A stretch of 64,000 nucleotides of DNA, taken from Flavobacterium denitrificans DSM 15936 (lineage in GTDB: Bacteria > Bacteroidota > Bacteroidia > Flavobacteriales > Flavobacteriaceae). The notes beneath the pieces are model-generated. The model saw nothing but the letters and a program-made list of their open reading frames with translations, had not been told where the DNA came from and searched no databases. The translations under genes and the position numbers were made by a program. Position 1 is the first letter of the stretch; each line of letters begins with the position of its first letter. The DNA lies in assembly GCF_000425445.1 (NCBI RefSeq), contig NZ_KE384378.1, forward strand, positions 233,811 to 297,810. Direction: 5' to 3'. Of the stretch, positions 1 through 8,686 are shown piece by piece.

Positions 1-648
1 ACGGGTTCATTTCCTTCTTCAAAACAAAGAACAGCTTTATTAAATTCAGTTGCAGTTAAAAACAACAATACGGTAGGAATTCCGGCTTCATTAGTAAGCA
101 GAAGACCTGATGTTAAAAGTGCCGAATTAGAATTAAAAATCGCCAATGCGAATGTCGGAATCACAAAAGCCGATTTATATCCAACTTTAAGAATTACTGC
201 CCAAAGTGGCGTAAATTCTTTTGAAACTAGCACTTGGTTCAATATTCCGGCTTCTCTTTTTGGAACTGTGGCCGGAGGTTTGACACAGCCATTATTGAAC
301 AATAAAAGACTAAAAACACAATATAATATTGCTGTTGCTGAAAGAGAAAAAGCAGTTATCAATTTCAGGCAATCGGTTTTGATTGCGGTGAGCGAAGTTG
401 CTGATGCTTTGGTTGTAACAGAAAAATTGCAACAACAGGAAAATTTCCTTCAGCAAAAAGTACAAACGTTGCAACAAGCTATTAAAAATGCTAACCTGCT
501 TTTCAAAAACGGAATGGCCGAATATCTTGAAGTTTTAACTGCACAAGCCAATTTATTGCAAAGCGAATTAGAATTGGCAGACATAAAAAGACAACAATTA
601 ACAGCCAATACAGAATTGTATCGCGCACTTGGAGGTGGCTGGAAATAA
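1..648 (+). CDS. Outer membrane efflux protein (TolC/OprM family), C-terminal part
   Basis: The frame is open from base 1, so the start lies outside the window; 215 codons are visible before the stop. The translated part contains IPASLVSRRPDVKSAELEL, the hallmark of the second repeat of RND-linked outer membrane factors (usual form L..RRPD...AE..L). Long amphipathic helices rich in Gln, Glu and Leu follow, and the protein ends LGGGWK as is typical. Family knowledge: such proteins form the trimeric outer-membrane channel of tripartite efflux pumps, and the matching membrane-fusion and RND genes usually lie upstream, here out of view. A strong hairpin terminator follows at 684. Substrate cannot be told from this fragment. 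Confidence 0.9.
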   Translation, partial: TGSFPSSKQRTALLNSVAVKNNNTVGIPASLVSRRPDVKSAELELKIANANVGITKADLYPTLRITAQSGVNSFETSTWFNIPASLFGTVAGGLTQPLLNNKRLKTQYNIAVAEREKAVINFRQSVLIAVSEVADALVVTEKLQQQENFLQQKVQTLQQAIKNANLLFKNGMAEYLEVLTAQANLLQSELELADIKRQQLTANTELYRALGGGWK

Positions 649-683
649 TACCCGTACCCGTTAATTATTTATTTTTTGAGATG

Positions 684-723
684 AAAACGCTATGAGACTT
701 TTATGGTTTCATGGCGTTTTTTT
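684..723 (+). terminator. Intrinsic terminator after the efflux operon
   Basis: A 14-bp stem (684-697 with 707-720, two G:U pairs, core AAAACGC/GCGTTTT) with a 9-nt loop is followed directly by more T residues. It sits 36 bp after the efflux gene stop. Confidence 0.75.
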
Positions 724-725
724 AT

Positions 726-935
726 TTAAACGCAAAGGGCGCAATCCCGATAACTATCGGGATACGCAAAAGACATAAAAGCTTTTTGGAATTTCTCGCA
801 AAGTCGCGAAGTCGCAAAGTTATTAAGTATTTATTTCACGCAGATTTAAAAAAAATTATCTGCGCAAATTCGCTTAAATCTTTTTTAAATCTGCGTGAAA
901 AATAAATCTTCGCGTCTTTGCGACTTTGCGAGAGC
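726..935. repeat. Composite intergenic repeat: 8-bp words plus 20-bp perfect hairpin
   Basis: The segment contains a small palindrome around 746-765 (cores CCCGATA and TATCGGG). Three consecutive 8-bp words follow at about 796-819 (TCGCAAAG, TCGCGAAG, TCGCAAAG). Then comes a perfect 20-bp inverted repeat, 834-853 against 881-900, with a 27-nt loop. The inverse of the 8-bp words returns at 908-932, so the whole is nested like one long hairpin. A related element lies at 2410-2597. Confidence 0.8.
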
Positions 936-1002
936 TATTAATCCCGCTTGCATCAAACAAAAAACTTATCTAATTTTAATCTTTCGCAAAAGCAAAAATA
1001 AA

Positions 1003-1608
1003 ATGACCACTGACCAACAGAATTACCTCAACAATCTAAAACTATATTTCGAAAGTTATGCTCCAATTTCTGAAAAATCATGGAAATTAATTGAAAACCT
1101 GACGCATTTCCAGACCATCAAAAAAGGAGAAATATTGCTAGAACACGGGGAAATCTGTAAAAATCTTTATTTTATTGCAAAAGGAATTCTGCGAACTTTT
1201 ATTACAGACGAACAAGGAAATTTCTATAACAAAAATCTTTTTCTCGAAAACAAACTTGCCTGTTCTAAAGTATCATCAATACTGCAAACTCCTTCCAGTT
1301 TTACGATCGAAGCTTTGGAAGATTGTATTTTAATCGCTCTTGATTACAAGAAATATACAAAGTTGATTAACGAAAATGATGATCTTAAAACCTTCTATAT
1401 TGCCTATTTGGAAAAAAACTGGATTATTGAAAAAGAACAAAGAGAGATTGCTCTGGTTATGCAAAATGCAACTGAAAGATACTTAAATTTCTTAGAGAAA
1501 CATCCCAATATAGCAGATCGAATTCCGTTACTACATATTGCTTCACATTTAGGCATTACACCAACTCAGTTAAGCCGAATTCGAAAAAATCTTGAAAAAG
1601 TTTCATAA
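1003..1608 (+). CDS. Crp/Fnr-family transcriptional regulator
   Basis: The 201-residue protein has an N-terminal cyclic-nucleotide-binding-like beta-roll (about residues 20-125, with KKGEILLEHGEICKNLYFI and FIAKGILRTF). The C-terminal helix-turn-helix region ends LGITPTQLSRIRKNLEKVS. This is the usual layout of the short Crp/Fnr-type regulators of Bacteroidota. I chose the ATG at 1003; an in-frame start at 895 would place repeat DNA inside the protein. No Cys cluster for an Fnr-type iron-sulfur centre is seen, so it is not a canonical Fnr. Ligand and targets are unknown. In many flavobacteria such genes sit beside the small enzyme they control; the GNAT gene 65 bp downstream is the closest candidate. 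Confidence 0.85.
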   Translation: MTTDQQNYLNNLKLYFESYAPISEKSWKLIENLTHFQTIKKGEILLEHGEICKNLYFIAKGILRTFITDEQGNFYNKNLFLENKLACSKVSSILQTPSSFTIEALEDCILIALDYKKYTKLINENDDLKTFYIAYLEKNWIIEKEQREIALVMQNATERYLNFLEKHPNIADRIPLLHIASHLGITPTQLSRIRKNLEKVS

Positions 1609-1673
1609 ATCAACATATGTAAAGGCTTTCCTAAAATTGCTCATTTATCTTTGTTTTAAAATTCGACATTAAA

Positions 1674-2405
1674 ATGAACAATATAAACCTCATCAAAGAT
1701 AATATTGACAATCTTACCTCGCTTTGGAAAACTGTTGCAACTCCTCTTCTTTCTTATCATAAAAACGATCCATTTCAATTCAGTCAAATAAAAAATTCCG
1801 GCTGGCCAAACCGATTGTGGTTCCGCGAAGATATTACCGAAGAAAATCTGCCACAAATTCTTGAAATTATAGAAAAGAATCCCGGTTTGATCATTCCGTA
1901 TTGGGATATTTTTGGAAGCAATTCAAATGAAATCTTCGAGAAAAACGGATTTAAAATAAGAATTCAACTCATGGCGATGGCTTTAAAACTAGGCGAGAAA
2001 TTTCCAGTTGAAAACAGCCTTACTTTTAAAAGAGTTTTAAATGAAAATGATGCCAAAACTTGGTCTGACATTTACCCTTTATCTTTTAGCTACGTCATCA
2101 GCAAGGAAACGCTAGTTCATAATTACGAAAATGTGAAGTTTTATCTGGTTCATTTTGACGAAAAACCAATAGGAACACTTACCCTTTTTCAAACTGGAAA
2201 AACTATGGGAATTCATGGTGTCGGCGTAATTCCCGAAATGCGCAAAAGAGGTTTCGCCGAAGAAATCATGAAATTCGCCATCAACGAAGCTATTGATGCA
2301 GATTGCGAATATGCACAGTTGCAAGCTTCTCCTCTAGGGAAAGGCATTTATACCAGATTAGGGTTTGAAGATTTGTTTTTAATTACGAATTATGAACTTA
2401 CATAA
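1674..2405 (+). CDS. GNAT-family N-acetyltransferase
   Basis: The protein has 243 residues. The C-terminal half carries the acetyl-CoA-binding signature of GNAT enzymes: GVGVIPEMRKRGFAEEIM (V.p..RGrGig form), then EYAQLQASPLGKGIYTRLGF (the Q..Asp-.Ly..lGF motif of the fourth GNAT motif). The N-terminal 100 residues are less conserved and probably form the substrate side. A Bacteroidota -7 box (TATCTTTG, 1646-1653) lies 20 bp upstream of the ATG, but no clear -33 element is visible. The substrate is unknown. An antisense reading at 1656-1856 is rejected in favour of this gene. Confidence 0.85.
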   Translation: MNNINLIKDNIDNLTSLWKTVATPLLSYHKNDPFQFSQIKNSGWPNRLWFREDITEENLPQILEIIEKNPGLIIPYWDIFGSNSNEIFEKNGFKIRIQLMAMALKLGEKFPVENSLTFKRVLNENDAKTWSDIYPLSFSYVISKETLVHNYENVKFYLVHFDEKPIGTLTLFQTGKTMGIHGVGVIPEMRKRGFAEEIMKFAINEAIDADCEYAQLQASPLGKGIYTRLGFEDLFLITNYELT

Positions 2406-2409
2406 ATCT

Positions 2410-2597
2410 CTCACAAAGACGCGAAGTTCCGAAGTTTTTTCAGCTCTCGCAGATTTGGCAGATTAAGTCGATTATATTTTAAAGTAAATAAATAATCTGC
2501 TCAATCTGCCAAATCTGCGAGAAACAAATCTTTTAATCTTTTTAATCTGTGGCATAAAAATAAATCCTCTGAGCCTTTGCCACTTTGGCCCTTTGAA
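2410..2597. repeat. Composite intergenic repeat: 8-bp words plus 20-bp perfect hairpin (second copy type)
   Basis: Octamer words run at 2410-2433 (TCACAAAG, ACGCGAAG, TTCCGAAG). A perfect 20-bp inverted repeat follows, 2445-2464 with 2503-2522, separated by 38 nt. On its right arm the word AATCTGC recurs three times at 9-bp spacing. Further octamers stand at 2574-2597 (CCTTTGCC, ACTTTGGC, CCTTTGAA). Same architecture as 726-935 but different sequence. Confidence 0.8.
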
Positions 2598-2717
2598 CCT
2601 AAAAAGAAATCTTGTCTCAAATGCCCCTAAAATAGTCGGAAATAAGTATTTAAATAAAAAAGTAAGAATATTACATTTGTAATACATTAACTGATAACTA
2701 TTTAAAAACAAAACCAC

Positions 2718-3098
2718 ATGAAAAAAGCAAAAATTATTTTTTGGACAACGACAATTCTAATTTTCTTATTTGAAGGCGTTATGCCAGCATTGACATCTCA
2801 AACAGAATTGGCGAAAGAAGGAATCAGGCATTTAGGTTATCCTGAGTATTTTGGAAATGCATTAGTCGTTTTCAAAGTATTGGGAGTGTTGGCGTTAGTA
2901 ATTCCGCAAGTTCCAAAAAATGTAAAAGAATGGGCTTATGCCGGATTCGGATTTGATTTTATATTTGCTTCAATTAGTCATTTTGCAGTTGACGGAATGA
3001 ATTTTCAAAGCTTCTTTCCACTGATTATTTTACTGATCTTAGCCATTTCCTATATCTATTATCATAAAATTGAACGCTATAAAAATATAGCCTTATAA
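2718..3098 (+). CDS. DoxX-like small integral membrane protein
   Basis: The 126-residue protein has four predicted membrane segments (about residues 6-24, 45-65, 72-92, 98-115). It carries the DoxX_2-type pattern: LGYPEYFGNALVVFKVLGVL early and a short charged tail after the last helix. Family members are four-helix membrane proteins of poorly known function, often near small enzymes of stress response. A candidate -7 box (TACATTTG, 2672-2679) lies 38 bp upstream without a good -33 partner. It is followed 12 bp later by a small gene on the same strand, so the two are probably cotranscribed. Confidence 0.8.
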   Translation: MKKAKIIFWTTTILIFLFEGVMPALTSQTELAKEGIRHLGYPEYFGNALVVFKVLGVLALVIPQVPKNVKEWAYAGFGFDFIFASISHFAVDGMNFQSFFPLIILLILAISYIYYHKIERYKNIAL

Positions 3099-3110
3099 TC
3101 TTTTGAAGTG

Positions 3111-3320
3111 ATGATCGAGGTTTTCAAAACAAATGTTCAGGAAGTAGAGCAATCTCATTTGATTGTTGGGAAACTTCTTGAACATTTTCCCAACAGCATT
3201 ATCAATTTTGATTTGGAAGATTGTGATAAAATTTTGCGCATTCATGCGTCCTCAATTTGCAATCAAAGTGTAATTGAGCTTCTAAATTCCTGTGGATATT
3301 ATTGCGAAGTGCTTTTGTAA
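3111..3320 (+). CDS. Small conserved hypothetical protein, metallochaperone-like size
   Basis: The 69-residue product starts at ATG 3111; a GTG directly before it at 3108 is an alternative. The pattern EVFKTNVQE, then HFPNSIINFDLEDCDKILRI, then VIELLNSCGYYCEVL resembles the beta-alpha-beta-beta-alpha-beta fold of heavy-metal-associated domains. The usual CxxC is absent, and the three Cys residues lie elsewhere. Similar small proteins are common in flavobacteria. It follows the DoxX-like gene at 12 bp. The function is not known; the fold is an inference. Confidence 0.6.
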   Translation: MIEVFKTNVQEVEQSHLIVGKLLEHFPNSIINFDLEDCDKILRIHASSICNQSVIELLNSCGYYCEVLL

Positions 3321-3396
3321 TTCATAAATTATTGATTTACAAAATATTAAAAATAAAATTGTAATTTTAGAATACTGAATTTTAAATCACAGAAAA

Positions 3397-3768
3397 ATGA
3401 ATATTCCAGCTGAACATCAAACGATCATGCCCTATTTGATTTTACAAGGCGCATCAAAATTTATAGATTTTACAAAAAATGTTTTTGGTGCAACAGAAAC
3501 TAATACAAAATCACTTCGTGAAGACGGAACCATTATGCATGCCGAAATTACACTAAACGGAAGCACAATAATGATTACTGATGAAATAACAGATTGGGCG
3601 AAACAAAATGCAAACTTGTTTGTTTATGTTCCAAATGCCGATGAAACGTATAAAAAAGCATTAGAAAACGGAGCCACTTCATTAATGGAATTAAGCGATC
3701 AAGATTATGGCAGAACTTGCGGCGTAACAGATCCGTTTGGGAATGTCTGGTGGATTACATCCGTATAA
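3397..3768 (+). CDS. VOC-family protein (PhnB/glyoxalase-like)
   Basis: The protein has 123 residues. It begins with the PhnB-type pattern MPYLILQGASKFIDFTKNVFGA and continues with MHAEITLNGSTIMITDE. It ends with GVTDPFGNVWWITSV, the standard D.fGn.w.i closing strand of the vicinal-oxygen-chelate fold. His and Glu residues fit a metal-binding or degenerate site. Family members range from glyoxalase-like enzymes to resistance proteins, so no substrate is assigned. It stands 27 bp before a DinB-like gene on the same strand, a common flavobacterial neighbourhood of small stress genes. Confidence 0.85.
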   Translation: MNIPAEHQTIMPYLILQGASKFIDFTKNVFGATETNTKSLREDGTIMHAEITLNGSTIMITDEITDWAKQNANLFVYVPNADETYKKALENGATSLMELSDQDYGRTCGVTDPFGNVWWITSV

Positions 3769-3795
3769 ATCGATAAAACTTTAAAAATCAATAAT

Positions 3796-4305
3796 ATGAA
3801 AACCGAAGTTCAAAAAAATATTGTTGAAACATTCAAAAAATTAAATGATACTCTTTCCTCTTTTTCTGAAGACGAATTAAATACAATTCCGTATAAAGAC
3901 AGCTGGACTGCAGGACAAACTGCACAGCATATTATTTTAGCCTGCTCGGGCTATCCCGAATTATTCGCTGGCAATACTCAAAAAACGATTAGGAAACATA
4001 ATGAATTTGTGCCTTTACTTGACGGAATTTTTCTTGACTTTAATTCCAAAATGAATTCACCTGAGTTTCTTGTGCCAGAAAAAAAAGATTACAATAAAAA
4101 TTCATTAACTTTATCCATCTTGAAAATAGAATCTGATTTGCTTCAGGCAACTGAAAAGTATGATTTAACCTTGACTTGTCTGGATTTTCATGTCCCAGGG
4201 TTTGAAAATTTCACCATTTTTGAATGGATTCATTTTGGACTAATACATACACAACGACACACGAATCAATTAAATTCTATTTTTAAAATGCTGACCAAAA
4301 TATAA
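3796..4305 (+). CDS. DinB-family protein
   Basis: The 169-residue product has the DinB four-helix-bundle pattern. An N-terminal helix is followed by DSWTAGQTAQHIILACSGYP, whose first His sits where the family has a metal ligand. The C-terminal part reads WIHFGLIHTQRHTNQLNSI, supplying the other His ligands (H..H..rH..Q). Members use a metal site and some act as thiol transferases (bacillithiol- or mycothiol-dependent) or with unknown chemistry. The gene probably shares a transcript with the VOC gene 27 bp upstream. Which thiol or substrate it uses cannot be told. Confidence 0.85.
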   Translation: MKTEVQKNIVETFKKLNDTLSSFSEDELNTIPYKDSWTAGQTAQHIILACSGYPELFAGNTQKTIRKHNEFVPLLDGIFLDFNSKMNSPEFLVPEKKDYNKNSLTLSILKIESDLLQATEKYDLTLTCLDFHVPGFENFTIFEWIHFGLIHTQRHTNQLNSIFKMLTKI

Positions 4306-4339
4306 TTCTAAAGCTTCAAATCGACCAAAACCTATTTAT

Positions 4340-4807
4340 ATGAAATCAAAAAGCGGAGCCATTTTTATTGCGGGATTAATAGCCGGAACCTTAGATATTG
4401 TTGCTGCAATAACCATTTACGCAGGCATTCTGAATAAAACTACTGGTGTCAAAATTTTGCAGTCCATTGCCAGTGGTATCTTCAAAAAAGAAGCCTATAC
4501 AGGTGGCTCACAAATGGCGTTATACGGACTGTTATTACATTATTTTATAGCATTTACATTTGCTTGGTTTTACTTTACGGTTTATCCTTATTTTTCATTT
4601 TTGAAAAAAAACACATTATTATCTGGAATTGTTTATGGCATTTTAGTCTGGATTGTAATGAATTTGGTTGTGTTACCAGTTGTGTTTCCGGTCTTGCCTG
4701 AAAAACATTTAGATTTTCCGCTATTTCTTTCTATTATCATTCTGATTTTCTGCATCGGAATTCCGATAGCATTTATCCACAAAAAATATCTATCATTGAG
4801 ACCATAG
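4340..4807 (+). CDS. Integral membrane protein of unknown function
   Basis: This 155-residue protein has four hydrophobic segments (about residues 6-28, 60-84, 93-118, 127-148). Loops are short and positively charged (for example the tail HKKYLSLRP). The second loop contains SGIFKKEAYTGG. This resembles small YagU/DUF1440-like membrane proteins, but I cannot confirm the family. It follows the DinB gene by 34 bp on the same strand and ends just before a bidirectional terminator, so it is the last gene of this small run. Confidence 0.7.
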   Translation: MKSKSGAIFIAGLIAGTLDIVAAITIYAGILNKTTGVKILQSIASGIFKKEAYTGGSQMALYGLLLHYFIAFTFAWFYFTVYPYFSFLKKNTLLSGIVYGILVWIVMNLVVLPVVFPVLPEKHLDFPLFLSIIILIFCIGIPIAFIHKKYLSLRP

Positions 4808-4831
4808 GGGGACAAATAAAATATGAAATGA

Positions 4832-4868
4832 AAAAAGCGAAACCAAGATTTACTTGATTTCGCTTTTT
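4832..4868. terminator. Bidirectional terminator between converging genes
   Basis: An 11-bp stem, 4832-4842 against 4858-4868 (core AAGCGAAA/TTTCGCTT), is flanked by A on the left and T on the right. It lies between the + strand gene ending at 4807 and the - strand gene ending at 4894. Confidence 0.75.
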
Positions 4869-4893
4869 GGTTTTTGGTTTTTAAGAATACTTT

Positions 4894-5061
4894 TTAGTGC
4901 GACACTTTTATCTTTCCAATTATTACTGTTATAAAAGTTAAAATCAAAAATACAACGAAAAAAGCCTGTCCAATATAGGAAGACGCGCTTCCAATTTCTC
5001 CAAAACCTAAAATTCCAGCAATAATTGCTAGAACAATAAAAGTAATAGTCCAATGTGTCAT
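4894..5061 (-). CDS. DUF1328/YtjA-family small membrane protein
   Basis: The 55-residue product begins MTHWTITFIVLAIIAGILGF. It has two membrane helices separated by a Gly/Ser loop (GEIGSASSYIGQ), exactly the layout and length of the YtjA/DUF1328 family. I chose this start because an in-frame ATG further upstream would add 17 residues not found in the family. The function of the family is unknown; it is often induced by envelope or osmotic stress. It stands alone on the minus strand and shares the terminator at 4832. Confidence 0.85.
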   Translation of the reverse strand: MTHWTITFIVLAIIAGILGFGEIGSASSYIGQAFFVVFLILTFITVIIGKIKVSH

Positions 5062-5320
5062 ACTACATTTTTTAATGTTAATAAAATTTGATAGCCTTTT
5101 GATTATCGCCAAATTTCGTACTCTAATGTTAATTAGATTGACTCTAAAAATTATTTTTATAGCACATTAGGTCAAATATCAAAGGAATCTCTTAATTTTT
5201 AGAATTCATTTTTTACTCTTACAAAATTCCCATGCAAATGTTATTGAGTTAATTTTTTGATCGATTGGATTAATAGCCGCTTTATTCCTAAAGTAATTTT
5301 AGATAAAATTTTTTAGCAAG

Positions 5321-6399
5321 ATGGAAATAGAGGCAGTTCAAAGCATTACAGCTACCAAACATGGCATTATTTTAGAAAAAACAGAGCGCCCTTTTGAAGA
5401 ATTAGGAGTTTTAAATCCGGCAATTTACCAAGACGGAAATAATATTCATATGCTTTACAGAGCAGCAAAAAGAGGAAATTTTTCAACTATTGGCTATGCC
5501 AGATTTGAGGGGCCAAAAACATTAGTCGAACGACGACCAGAACCTATTTTCGCTCCTGAATATATTTATGAAATTCATGGCGTCGAAGATCCCAGAATAC
5601 AAAAATTGATGATACGTTTTATATGACGTATGTAACGTATGACGGAATAAACGCTTGTGGAGCTTTGGCAACATCAAAAGATTTGATTTCATTCAAAAAA
5701 AAGGGAATCATTACACCAAAATTTATTTTAAATGAATTTACAAATCTGATTAGAAAGCACTTACAAAATTCGAGTATTGCAAGAATTTTGGCTTTCAATA
5801 CCGAACGAAATTATCCGCTGACGGAAACAATGAAAGAAAATTTGTTTGTTTGGGATAAAAATGTTGTGCTTTTCCCCAAGAAAATTGACGGAAAATTCAT
5901 AGCTTTACATAGATTGTTTCCATCAATTCAGATTTACTCTTTTGAGAAAAAAAGTGAATTAACCGTTGAATTCTGGAAGGAATATATCAAAAACTTACCA
6001 GACCATATTATTCTGGAACCAAAATTTGACCACGAAACCAGTCATATTGGTCCAGGCGCCCCGCCAATTGAAACTAAAGATGGATGGCTGCTGATTTATC
6101 ATGCGGCTGAAAGACGAGAAAAAGGTTTGGTATATCATGCCTGCGCTGCTTTATTAGATCTCAATAATCCAGCAAAAGTATTGTTCCGATTAAAAAAGCC
6201 TATTATCACACCGTCTGAACATTATGAACGACACGGTTATGTCAATTATGTAGTTTTTCCAACAGGAACAGCCATTTTTGATGACCAACTCTATATTTAT
6301 TACGGTGCCGCCGATGACAAAATTGCGGTGGCTTCATTGAACTTGAACGACTTATTAACTGAATTAAAACAGAATCCCCATGAAGACGATATCAAATAA
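5321..6399 (+). pseudogene. GH130-type phosphorylase/glycosidase with a -1 frameshift
   Basis: Two overlapping frames together encode one GH130-like five-blade propeller protein of about 360 residues. The first frame (5321-5626) gives NPAIYQDGNNIHMLYRAA and GVEDPRI, where Asp90 is the expected catalytic residue. The second frame (ATG 5623, stop 6399) continues with MTYVTYDG, SHIGPGAPPIETKDGWLLIY and LYIYYGAADDKIAVASL. In the second frame, reading back from 5623 gives KIDDTFYMTYV, the family's normal continuation. One A is therefore missing in the run 5601-5605. No signal peptide is present, so the enzyme would be cytoplasmic. The 3' end overlaps the next gene by 20 bp. The break may be a mutation, a sequencing error, or slippage on the A run. 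Family members phosphorolyse beta-mannosides reversibly. Confidence 0.8.
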
Positions 6400-8650
6400 A
6401 TCGAAAATAGTTTTTCTTTCTACTTTTCCTCCAACACAATGCGGAATAGCAACTTATACACAAGATACCATTAAAGGAATTACTAATGTTTTTGGAAAAT
6501 CTATTAAATGCGAAATTTGTGAATTGGTTGACAAACCAAAAGAAAATCCTACGCAGGCTTATACTTTGAATACTAAAAACAGAGATGAATACAGAACGGT
6601 AGCCGAGGAAATCAATAAAGACGAAAACGTAAAATTAGTTCATATTCAGCATGAATTTGGTTTATTTGCCGGTAATTATGGAGATCATTTACTTGATTTT
6701 TTGAATGCTATTAAAAAACCAGTAACCTTTACTTTTCACAGTGTTATTCCAAATCCAAATAACGAATTGAAAACTTTTGTAAAATTGCTTTTGACTTATA
6801 GCAATTCGGTTTTTGTAATGACAAATCAATCAAGAGAAATTTTGATGAATGACTATGAAATTCCGGAAGCAGTAATTACAACAATGCATCACGGAACGCA
6901 TATTGTAGTTTATGAAACACCTCATCAAGCAAAGGCAAAATTCAATATTCAGGATCGATTGGTGTTATCAACTTTCGGGCTTTTAGGCGAAGGGAAAAAT
7001 ATCGAAACCGGTTTGCAGGCATTGGCAAAAATCATCAAAAAAGAACCGAATGTACTTTATTTGATCATTGGTAAAACACATCCAAACCTGATTATTGATG
7101 GAGTTGATGCTTATCGAGATAAATTAGAAGCAATGGTTGAAGATTTGAATCTGAAAAACAATGTTCGATTTATAAATGAATATTTAGACACAGAAGAACT
7201 TTTAGATTACTTAAAAGCAACTGATATTTATTTGTTTACATCAAAAGATCCAAATCAGGCGGTAAGCGGCACTTTCTCTTATGCTATGAGCTGTGCCTGT
7301 CCAATGGTAGCTTCAAAAATTCCTCATACTCGAGAAGTTTTAACTCCAGAATTAGGAATTTTAGTAGACATTGGAAATGTGGACCAATTTGCTGAAGCTG
7401 CTTTAAAACTGATTTCAGATGAAGATTTAAGACACGAAATGGGAATTCAAGCGTTTTCAAAAACCCGAGCATCGTCTTGGGAGAATTGCGCCATTACACA
7501 TATGAATACCTATAAAAAACTGTTTAAAAATACTGCAGATATCAAATTCAGTTATCCAGATATTCAATTAAGGCATATCAAAAAATTGACAACTGATTTG
7601 GGCATTATTCAATTCAGCAAAATTTCAATTCCAGATTTAGATTCTGGTTATACATTAGATGACAATGCCCGCGCATTGATTGCTTTTTGCATGCATTATC
7701 AACTAACGCAAGACAAAGAAGATCTACCTTATATTTTGATTTACTTGGATTTCATTGAAAGATGTCAAAAACCAAACGGCAGTTTTATCAATTATGTCGA
7801 TAAAGAATATCGCGAACATATTGAACAGAATGCCGAAGTAAATTTAGAAGATTCAAATGCAAGAGCGATTTGGGCTTTAGGAATTGTGATTTCAAATGCG
7901 AATATACTTCCAGAAAATATTTCCAAAAAAGCCGAAAGATGTCTGTTAAACTCTTTGAAATGGGCCGAAACAATACAATCGCCTCGTTCAATTGGTTTCG
8001 CTACAAAAGGTCTGTATCACTATCACAATGCCGTACCTAATTTATATGTCGCGGCAATTATCAATAAACTGAATGCAAAATTACTTGCAAACTATGAAGA
8101 TCACGCTTCAGAAAACTGGAAATGGTTTGAGAATTATTTGACATATGCAAATGGAATTCTGCCAGAATCAATGCTGTATGCCTATTTGATTACCAACAAA
8201 CCTATTTACAAGAAAGTGGCAATGGATTCACTAGATTTCTTGATGTCAAAAATGTTTGTTGATAAGGAATTCAGAGTAATTTCAAACCAAGGATGGCTTC
8301 AAAAAAATTCGGTTCCGAAACAATACGGAGAACAGCCAATTGACGTATCATACACAATTCAGACTTTAAATGCTTTTTACAACGCATTTGAAATTCCAGA
8401 ATACAAACATAAAATGAAGGCCGCCTTTAATTGGTTTTTAGGAAAAAATCATTTAAACCAAATTATGTATAACCCTGTAAGCGGTGGCGGTTACGACGGA
8501 CTTGAAAAAGAAAATGTAAACTTGAATCAAGGCGCTGAATCGACTATTTGCTTCTTAACTGCCCGCTTATTGATGGAAAATTTTGTTCACGCAGAAAGCA
8601 AAGTAATTCCGCTAATAAAAACGCGACGAGGCATTGCCATAAATTCATAA
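6380..8650 (+). CDS. GT4-type glycosyltransferase fused to an (alpha/alpha)6-like domain
   Basis: The 756-residue protein has two parts. Residues 5-380 form a GT-B glycosyltransferase of GT4 type: FLSTFPPTQCGIATYTQ at the start, HHGTH at 170-174, LLGEGKN near 201-207. The usual EX7E donor-site motif before the AMSCACPMVAS stretch is replaced by Gln293 and Tyr301. Residues 398-756 are helical and resemble six-hairpin glycosidase or epimerase folds (LDSGYTLDDNARAL, NPVSGGGYDGLEKENVN). No signal peptide or membrane helix is seen. The start overlaps the GH130-type gene by 20 bp, so the two are translationally coupled and probably act on one cytoplasmic glycan. The product is unknown; a beta-mannan-like reserve or glycoconjugate is a guess. 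A terminator follows at 8687. Confidence 0.8.
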   Translation: MKTISNKSKIVFLSTFPPTQCGIATYTQDTIKGITNVFGKSIKCEICELVDKPKENPTQAYTLNTKNRDEYRTVAEEINKDENVKLVHIQHEFGLFAGNYGDHLLDFLNAIKKPVTFTFHSVIPNPNNELKTFVKLLLTYSNSVFVMTNQSREILMNDYEIPEAVITTMHHGTHIVVYETPHQAKAKFNIQDRLVLSTFGLLGEGKNIETGLQALAKIIKKEPNVLYLIIGKTHPNLIIDGVDAYRDKLEAMVEDLNLKNNVRFINEYLDTEELLDYLKATDIYLFTSKDPNQAVSGTFSYAMSCACPMVASKIPHTREVLTPELGILVDIGNVDQFAEAALKLISDEDLRHEMGIQAFSKTRASSWENCAITHMNTYKKLFKNTADIKFSYPDIQLRHIKKLTTDLGIIQFSKISIPDLDSGYTLDDNARALIAFCMHYQLTQDKEDLPYILIYLDFIERCQKPNGSFINYVDKEYREHIEQNAEVNLEDSNARAIWALGIVISNANILPENISKKAERCLLNSLKWAETIQSPRSIGFATKGLYHYHNAVPNLYVAAIINKLNAKLLANYEDHASENWKWFENYLTYANGILPESMLYAYLITNKPIYKKVAMDSLDFLMSKMFVDKEFRVISNQGWLQKNSVPKQYGEQPIDVSYTIQTLNAFYNAFEIPEYKHKMKAAFNWFLGKNHLNQIMYNPVSGGGYDGLEKENVNLNQGAESTICFLTARLLMENFVHAESKVIPLIKTRRGIAINS

Positions 8651-8686
8651 AAATCCAGCATAGCTAACCAACTCGATTAAACCCTT

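Noticed and set aside
711..905. 64-codon frame on + strand after the efflux gene
   Set aside because: It runs through the terminator tail and the inverted-repeat element; the sequence is built from repeat words.
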